Shown piece after piece: positions 7,083 to 10,800 of a DNA stretch of 10,800 bases (positions are counted from its first letter, which is position 1; each line of letters starts with the position of its first letter). The DNA comes from Paramacrobiotus metropolitanus. Its lineage: Eukaryota > Tardigrada > Eutardigrada > Parachela > Macrobiotidae. The position numbers and the translations under genes were made by a program. Under the pieces are notes generated by a model, which searched no databases, was not told the origin of the DNA, and saw only the letters and a program-made list of their open reading frames with translations. Where the stretch lies: positions 1 to 10,800 of the forward strand of contig NW_026570747.1 of assembly GCF_019649055.1 (NCBI RefSeq), given 5' to 3'.

Positions 7083-7768
7083 CTTGCAACTTTTGTCTCT
7101 GGGGAAACCACGAGACTAACGAATGCGGATACGCCAATAGGAACCTCCAGGATAACCCGAACAGGAACTGGGTCCTGGACTGGCGCGAGCGGTACATGAA
7201 GGGATACCCGACAGGGGCACAAAATCCCAACCGCTTTGGCCTGGTGCCACCCAAAGCCCGGCCACAACGTGGCACCGGGGGGAGTGGCAACCGTAGGCAG
7301 TCCATTGGCTCAGGAAGTGGTCCCGGCAAGCAATTCTATGTTTTAAACATTGCTCTTACGAAAAAAACTACTGTGAAGTCAATCGGACGTTGGGCGGGGC
7401 CAGCACACAGTGATAAACTAAACTGCCATTTTGTTAAGCCACCCGGAACGCTATGCCGTACGTGGGCGGACACCAGAACAAACGATTTTTGCCAGCACAG
7501 CGACGCTGACCGTTGTCTAGATGGAGTGTGGACAACCCCGGAGCTCCATCACGCCATCGTCAGAGGATATATCGTGCAAAAGGTGAACGAGGTATGGCAC
7601 TGGGACACTTTGGAAGCCGGCGTTTATGCCGCGTACATCAACAAATTCCTTAAAATCAAGATGGAGGCGAGCGGTTGGCCTAACTGGTGCAAAACGCAGC
7701 AACAAAAAGATGACTTTATTCGTCAGGTAAAGGAACGGGAAAGATTGGTCTCGATCCTGGAACCATGA
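7061..7768 (+). pseudogene. Chimeric frame: Gag CCHC zinc knuckle followed by Polinton-type DNA polymerase B fragment
   Basis: One open frame of 235 codons. Residues 9-22 (7085-7126) form a perfect C-x2-C-x4-H-x4-C knuckle, CNFCLWGNHETNEC. A basic, Gly-rich Gag tail follows to about residue 90. From about residue 95-110 the sequence is the Polinton/Maverick/adintovirus type of family B polymerase: LCRTW, CQHSDADR, GVWTTPELHHAIVRGY, NEVWHW, YINKFLKIKMEASGWPNWC. The upstream polymerase part, including motif A (DxxSLYP, first catalytic Asp), is absent, so the join cuts into the palm domain near 7345-7400. The frame ends at TGA 7766-7768. Polymerase similarity moves to another frame at about 7741, a one-base indel. 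The gag half would bind RNA; the polymerase half alone cannot be catalytic. Confidence 0.68.
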
Positions 7769-8059
7769 TACATCACGTTGGGCGCCGTAACGTGGCAGAG
7801 AACTGTCTAAATTATTTATGGGGAAAGCAGGGACAAAGGGATGATATGACTACGACCAAGTTTGTCAACAAAAGTAAGGACTATCTGGACATGCAAATTC
7901 ATGATGTTTTTGCCCTCAACGAAACCTGTCTTATGGTGAGCTACTCCAAGGGGGAGGACTATAGCGAAGGTTGCAATGCTACGAACGCTGCCTTGGCAGC
8001 TTTTACCACCTCCCAGGCGCGCCTGGTCCTTCTTGACATGACTGATCCCGGAGACCGGC
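7741..8059 (+). pseudogene. DNA polymerase B (Polinton/Maverick type), motif B region
   Basis: This frame continues the polymerase: GLDPGTMIHHVGRRNVAENC, then CLNYLWGKQGQRDDMTTT, then NATNAALAAFTTSQARLVLL. These match the family signature in which a Lys-x3-Asn-Ser-x-Trp/Tyr-Gly motif B precedes WGKxGQR and a conserved AAFTTxxARLxLL helix. Here the usual motif B Lys is Glu (VAENCLN) and the Ser is Tyr, changes that would hurt nucleotide binding. After GDR at 8053-8058 the expected YxDTDS motif C is missing and similarity resumes one frame over at 8060. The frame itself stays open to TAG 8275-8277, but residues past 8060 look non-homologous. Polintons use this protein-primed polymerase to copy their own DNA. 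Confidence 0.78.
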
Positions 8060-8332
8060 AGTATTCTAGGCGATTGGGACAATCAGCTGCAGGCCGACGA
8101 AGGGCATATGTTCAAGTTAGTTTCGTGTTGGCCAAAAGTGTACAGCTACGAGACCGCAACCGGTCGTATAGAGCTGAGGGTTTGCTTGAAAAAATGCGTC
8201 TTAAAATTATTCATCAGCGAGTTAATTTTTTGCAGGCAAAAGGAATTGATCAAAACGGGATTCAAAGAATATTTTAGTTTTCGATGCAGTCACCAAAGCC
8301 TTTGTGCGGACGGGCCAAGCTTTGGATTTTGA
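8060..8332 (+). pseudogene. DNA polymerase B (Polinton/Maverick type), C-terminal fragment after a motif C deletion
   Basis: From AGT 8060 the frame reads SILGDWDNQL, then EGHMFKLVSCWPKVYSYET, then RIELRVC. This resembles the family segment LGDxxxEL...FVSxGPKxYxYxT...xVCKxRG that normally lies about 20 residues after the catalytic DTDS. The direct junction of GDR (frame before) to LGDW implies an internal deletion of roughly 20 codons removing the second catalytic aspartate pair. Similarity fades after about 8180. The frame runs on to TGA 8330-8332 without clear homology. A T-rich ATTTTTTGCAG|G acceptor-like site at about 8225-8234 could mark an intron end, or the region may simply be decayed. 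Confidence 0.65.
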
Positions 8333-8426
8333 CAATCTGAAACGTCTTCTGGACGAAACCGACGAGCACATGCAGTTTATCTACCCGCAATTCATCAAGC
8401 GGAACGGTAACACCCTAGGAAAATAA
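8250..8426 (+). CDS. Open 58-codon tail of unknown identity after the polymerase
   Basis: After TGA 8247-8249 a frame is open to TAA 8424-8426. It reads as a well-formed amphipathic protein tail: NILVFDAVTKAFVRTGQALD, then FDNLKRLLDETDEHMQFIYP, then QFIKRNGNTLGK. The composition and regular Leu/Phe spacing look coding. It has no ATG near the start, so it would need splicing (acceptor-like site near 8234) or a frameshift from the polymerase. I do not recognise it; it does not resemble the usual polymerase C-terminus. It could be the 3' exon of another gene or of the same element. Confidence 0.35.
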   Translation, partial: SKRDSKNILVFDAVTKAFVRTGQALDFDNLKRLLDETDEHMQFIYPQFIKRNGNTLGK

Positions 8427-8907
8427 CACTGTCCAGCTTTTCAAAAACCTCAGGATGTTGTACGATAAGCGCATGCTTCTACCGAACTTTACTACACTAC
8501 CTTTTGATACTAGACTTTAACTATTGTTTATTCACTACTGTTTTTTGTTGTTGCGTGTTGTGAAAGGGAAAGGCCGTGTGCCAATAATCACGATTCATTG
8601 GCATAGAACCCTGCCGTACAATGACTTCGGTTTTTTAAACCCTGTTTTCTTTGGCAAATGATGTAAGAAAAGAGGCTGTATGCCCACTACGTGAAATTCA
8701 TTAGCATGAATTCCCGTATTCATGTTGAGGCGATTGTGAGTATAAGGCTCAGTCAGCGGCGTTATACCAGCTGATGCGTGTGGCATTGGTGCGTGTTGTG
8801 GTTGTAAGTTTCCCGCGCTCAAATGTATCTTCGGACAATAGTACACTTAAAAAACTAAAAACATTTTATTTTTGTTAAGTAAAAAATAAAAAAAGTAAAA
8901 AAAACAG
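8427..8907. other. Non-coding or undetermined stretch with A-rich 3' part
   Basis: Nothing firmly identifiable. The first half is T/G-rich, as downstream of a 3' end. A minus-strand frame (8846-8595, 83 codons, starting GTG, His/Pro/Asn-rich) has no motif, no ATG in context and no neighbour support, so I do not call it a gene. Positions about 8850-8907 are A/T-rich and hold poly(A) hexamers for both strands, suggesting convergent transcription ends: AATAAA plus strand 8885-8890 and minus strand 8870-8865. Confidence 0.4.
8865..8870 (-). terminator. Poly(A) signal for the minus-strand trace at 8908-9165
   Basis: TTTATT on the plus strand is AATAAA on the minus strand, 38 bases beyond the minus-strand stop at 8908. 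That is a sensible 3' UTR length for a compact gene. Confidence 0.4.
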
Positions 8908-9165
8908 CTAACGCAGTTTGGAAACAGTGACAGACCCGGCCTTGAGGCTTTCGTTAGCCGATTGTTCAGCAAGCTGCAGTGTTTCCGCTAGCATGGCCAC
9001 GGAATCAGGATCGGAAATTGCTTCTTTCACAACTTAGGGAGAACGGTCGTGAGGGCGATGCAAATTTTCCATACCGTAATGATCGCACAGCCGGACCAGC
9101 ATATCATTCTTGGTGCCAGAGTCTTCCACTTCTTGGCCGCGACATGTAGCTAAATCCTGGGCCAT
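8908..9165 (-). pseudogene. Short SAP-like protein, interrupted by one stop
   Basis: From ATG 9165 to TAG 8908-8910 there are 86 codons in one frame with a single TAA at 9036-9034 (codon 44). The first part, LATCRGQEVEDSGTKNDMLV followed by RLCDHYG, matches the SAP pattern L..CR..G..v.GtK..L..RL, a helix-turn-helix fold that often binds DNA. The second part is acidic and helical: VKEAISDPDSVAMLAETLQL, then AEQSANESLKAGS. Sequence upstream (about 9212-9290 on this strand, with AKKVVCDEVVE) also looks coding in a neighbouring frame. It is separated by a small local duplication (9142-9211), so the true start may be further upstream. A poly(A) signal follows. SAP is a guess from a short motif. 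Confidence 0.42.
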
Positions 9166-9211
9166 GTAGGTAGGGCCATGTAGCTCCATGTAGGGCCATG
9201 TAGCTAAATCA
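9142..9211. repeat. Local duplication: ATGTAGCTAAATC units and GGGCCATGTAG repeats
   Basis: ACATGTAGCTAAATC (9142-9156) recurs as CCATGTAGCTAAATC (9197-9211), 55 bp apart. Between them GGGCCATGTAG occurs three times with small spacers. This is a slippage or duplication footprint at the 5' end of the SAP-like trace. It adds codons and displaces the upstream coding frame. Confidence 0.75.
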
Positions 9212-9643
9212 ATTCCACAACTTCATCGCAAACTACTTTTTTAGCCAGGCATTTAATACAATTTATGAGAGATAAAACGTTGCAGACAACAAAGACACAC
9301 TATTGGTTTACACAATGATATATTCCTTTCTTTACGCTCAATCATTTGCCCTGTTATCGTTCAAGCCACAACCTCTGGCTTGCTTACCCCAACAGGCTAT
9401 TGTGCATCCAACCGCATCCATAAATGTATCAAATTTAAGCACGCCCGTGATGGCTATGAATATATAAGTGATTCATGATTAGCTGCTCATGACCCACAGA
9501 ACACTCTTGCGCTATATACTCGCGCAACACGCCTCTCCTATGGATCATGACGTCCTCGTCATGGGTCGCTTTAATACACAATCGCGCTACGCAATCCGTC
9601 CAGACGCTCGAGTCCGATCGTCTCAGAAGGTGATCACCATCCC
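9212..9643. other. No supported gene; decayed coding trace at its left edge
   Basis: The part near 9212-9290 (minus strand) looks like the displaced N-terminus of the SAP-like trace. Beyond it, overlapping frames exist on both strands (plus 9489-9767, minus 9668-9435) but neither has a recognisable motif. A short inverted repeat surrounds CATGACG...CGTCATG near 9546-9563. I assign no function. Confidence 0.35.
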
Positions 9644-9742
9644 TCAACTCGGATGGCACTTGCCCCATTCCGGTACGGTATCCACGGGATCCGTATCCAT
9701 CTCTTCTACCGGTGTGGACTGCATCGGCACCGCATCCACATT

Positions 9743-10360
9743 TTACTCTGCCGGCGTCTCGTGGTAAACGGCATCCTCCTCGTCTTCGTTCACAACTGCT
9801 GACTCTGCTTCTGCTTGCGCCAATCGATCCGCAAAATCAAGTTTTTCCATTATGCCGATGTAATCTGGCGGTTCATTTGGTGACACTTGTTCTCGTCGTT
9901 CCGTTACTCCACGCATGATGTACTGGATGCGCAACTCAGGAAATGTAATCTGATATAACCGTAGCCAAAGCGCATCTCTAACTTCCTCCTCCACGAAAAA
10001 TTTGAACGGGTTGAAGAATCGCGGATGTTCACCCGTTAATACCAATTCCTTCCGTGCGCTGCATTCCTTATACACAAAGCCGTATTCGTTCTCGCTCCGC
10101 ATCGCGGCGTTGTCGCCACAGTAATACAGGTACTGGCCGAACATGAAGTAATCCATATCGTATACGACATGACGCTCAGAACAACATTCAGCCGGGGATT
10201 CCACCGTAACTCGAGCACCGTCCGGCACCAATGTCTGAAGCTGCACTCTGATTCTAGCCAAATCCGCTGTCATCCACGCGAAATCATCCGGATTTCGCCG
10301 ATACAACTGTCAGAGCAGGAAATTCGCTGGAGTTAAGTCTGCATCCATCGCATCTCGCAT
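9743..10360 (-). pseudogene. Unrecognised ~205-codon protein with an in-frame TGA; possible readthrough tail
   Basis: The best start is ATG 10360, in frame with a second ATG at 10348. One TGA (10312-10310, codon 17) interrupts the frame; the rest is open to TAA 9745-9743. The protein is strongly coding-like: LYRRNPDDFAWMTADL, then ECCSERHVVYDMDYFMFGQY, LYYCGDNAAM, HPRFFNPFKFFVEEEVRDAL, YQITFPELRIQYIMRG, then an acidic end, VNEDEEDAVYHETPAE. Beyond the TAA the same frame stays open for 32 codons of similar acidic character (PVEEMDTDPVDTVPEWGK) to TGA 9646-9644, so the original protein may have been longer. A CTGACAG acceptor-like site at the TGA offers an alternative in which translation enters by splicing. 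I know no family for it. A Polinton-encoded accessory or virion protein is possible from context only. Confidence 0.55.
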
Positions 10361-10375
10361 AGCGGATACAGAGCA

Positions 10376-10389
10376 TGCACGTACGTGCA
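10376..10389. repeat. 14-bp perfect palindrome TGCACGTACGTGCA
   Basis: An exact palindrome 15-30 bases upstream of the minus-strand start at 10360. It contains two overlapping CACGT half E-boxes. It could be a binding site for a dimeric factor near a promoter, or chance. Confidence 0.6.
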
Positions 10390-10800
10390 CCTCTGCTCAA
10401 CCCGGATAAGGAGTGCTTAGCTAAGCGCGCAGGCTCTACGGTAACCTCGCCAGACATCAATCTCTATTCGGGGCACACACGGTAGGTTTTCCGGTAACCA
10501 TATCGGTAGGCTACCGTCATGGTTTTCATCACCGTTATAAGTTTGAGTTTTCGCTAAGCACAACGATAACGCTCGATACAGAGTTCGGCTTGGACTCGGT
10601 CCGGTATCACTAAATTAAAAATTGTGAAGTGAACTGGCAAGAGCGTAACCCGTCGCTTCTGGGAATGCAGTTTGAGTGAACTAACGACTAGCGGTGTGAT
10701 AGTCCCTCACAAAGTTAATTGTTTTTTAATCTTGTTTTTCTTTCTTTTGTTTGTTGAAATATTTTAGTAAATAGAGCGATGTTCAAAGTGGTTATTTCTT
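10390..10800. other. No gene seen; upstream flank of the minus-strand trace
   Basis: No frame here looks coding. Repeated GGTA/TACC words occur at 10480-10520 (ACGGTAGG, CCGGTAACC, CGGTAGGCTACCG), the last forming a small inverted repeat. A minus-strand TATA-like word (ACTTATAACG) lies at about 10535-10544, roughly 180 bp upstream of the ATG at 10360, and might serve that gene. The end of the window is T-rich. Confidence 0.35.

Noticed and set aside
6781-7329. Minus-strand frames of 182 and 130 codons opposite the nucleocapsid region
   Set aside because: Both are antisense to the Gly/Arg-rich and zinc-knuckle codons and have no recognisable features of their own.
8595-8846. Minus-strand 83-codon frame, His/Pro/Asn-rich
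   Set aside because: It starts at GTG, has no ATG in a good context and no motif, and a minus-strand poly(A) signal lies just upstream of it. Kept only as an undetermined stretch.
9120-9215. Spaced ATGTAG repeats as a CRISPR-like array
   Set aside because: Units are short, irregularly spaced and overlapping, with a nearby coding trace; local duplication explains them.
9435-9767. Overlapping short frames on both strands (minus 9668-9435, plus 9489-9767)
   Set aside because: They overlap each other and the tail of the minus-strand trace, show no motif, and the plus frame is partly a GGTATCC-like repeat reading.
1-10800. AAAGTTAATT near both ends of the window (about 4-13 and 10713-10722) as possible element termini
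   Set aside because: Ten AT-rich bases shared by chance; the sequences on either side do not match.

Overview
The window reads as metazoan nuclear DNA, probably from an invertebrate; arthropod is my guess and the sequence does not fix the taxon. Support: a GTAAGT...TTTTTGTAG intron candidate, AATAAA signals, TATA/CRE/CCAAT-type promoter words, two non-autonomous DNA transposons (MITEs) with clean target-site duplications, a decayed retroelement Gag, and a decayed fragment of a Polinton/Maverick-type family B DNA polymerase. I see no bacterial operon structure and no structural RNA gene. No large reading frame is intact: most coding traces carry single stops or one-base frameshifts. This is a graveyard of nested mobile elements rather than a gene-rich locus.

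Layout. Positions 1-1758 hold a ~95 bp repeat flanked by 10-bp direct repeats (62-180), an unrecognised broken coding trace (260-732) followed by AATAAA, and a possible two-exon gene (809-1235). Positions 1759-2380 are a pogo/Tigger-like MITE with a TA duplication. Positions 2438-2530 carry a TATA-containing segment that is an inverted copy of the repeat at 72-170, followed by a ~640 bp AT-rich leader with CRE, AP-1, CCAAT and YY1-like words. From 3167 to about 7330 runs a very long Gag-like coding sequence: myristoylation-type N-terminus, linker, ~300-residue coiled coil, capsid domain, Gly/Arg-rich region and one CCHC zinc knuckle. It is broken by two stops, several frameshifts and a 683-bp hAT-like MITE (5118-5800). 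No protease, reverse transcriptase, RNase H or integrase is visible.

Directly after the zinc knuckle, in the same frame, the sequence becomes Polinton-type DNA polymerase B (about 7345-8180). It lacks motif A upstream and the YxDTDS motif C. A 58-codon open tail follows (8250-8426). The right third has two broken minus-strand coding traces: a short SAP-like one (8908-9165) and a ~205-codon one of unknown family (9743-10360).

How the parts relate (inference): a Polinton/adintovirus-like element, a Gag-bearing retroelement and two MITEs have been nested and rearranged. The most interesting points are the in-frame Gag-NC/PolB chimera, the unusual Gag architecture, the hAT-like insertion whose removal re-aligns the flanking Gag frames, and the inverted TATA-bearing repeat pair.
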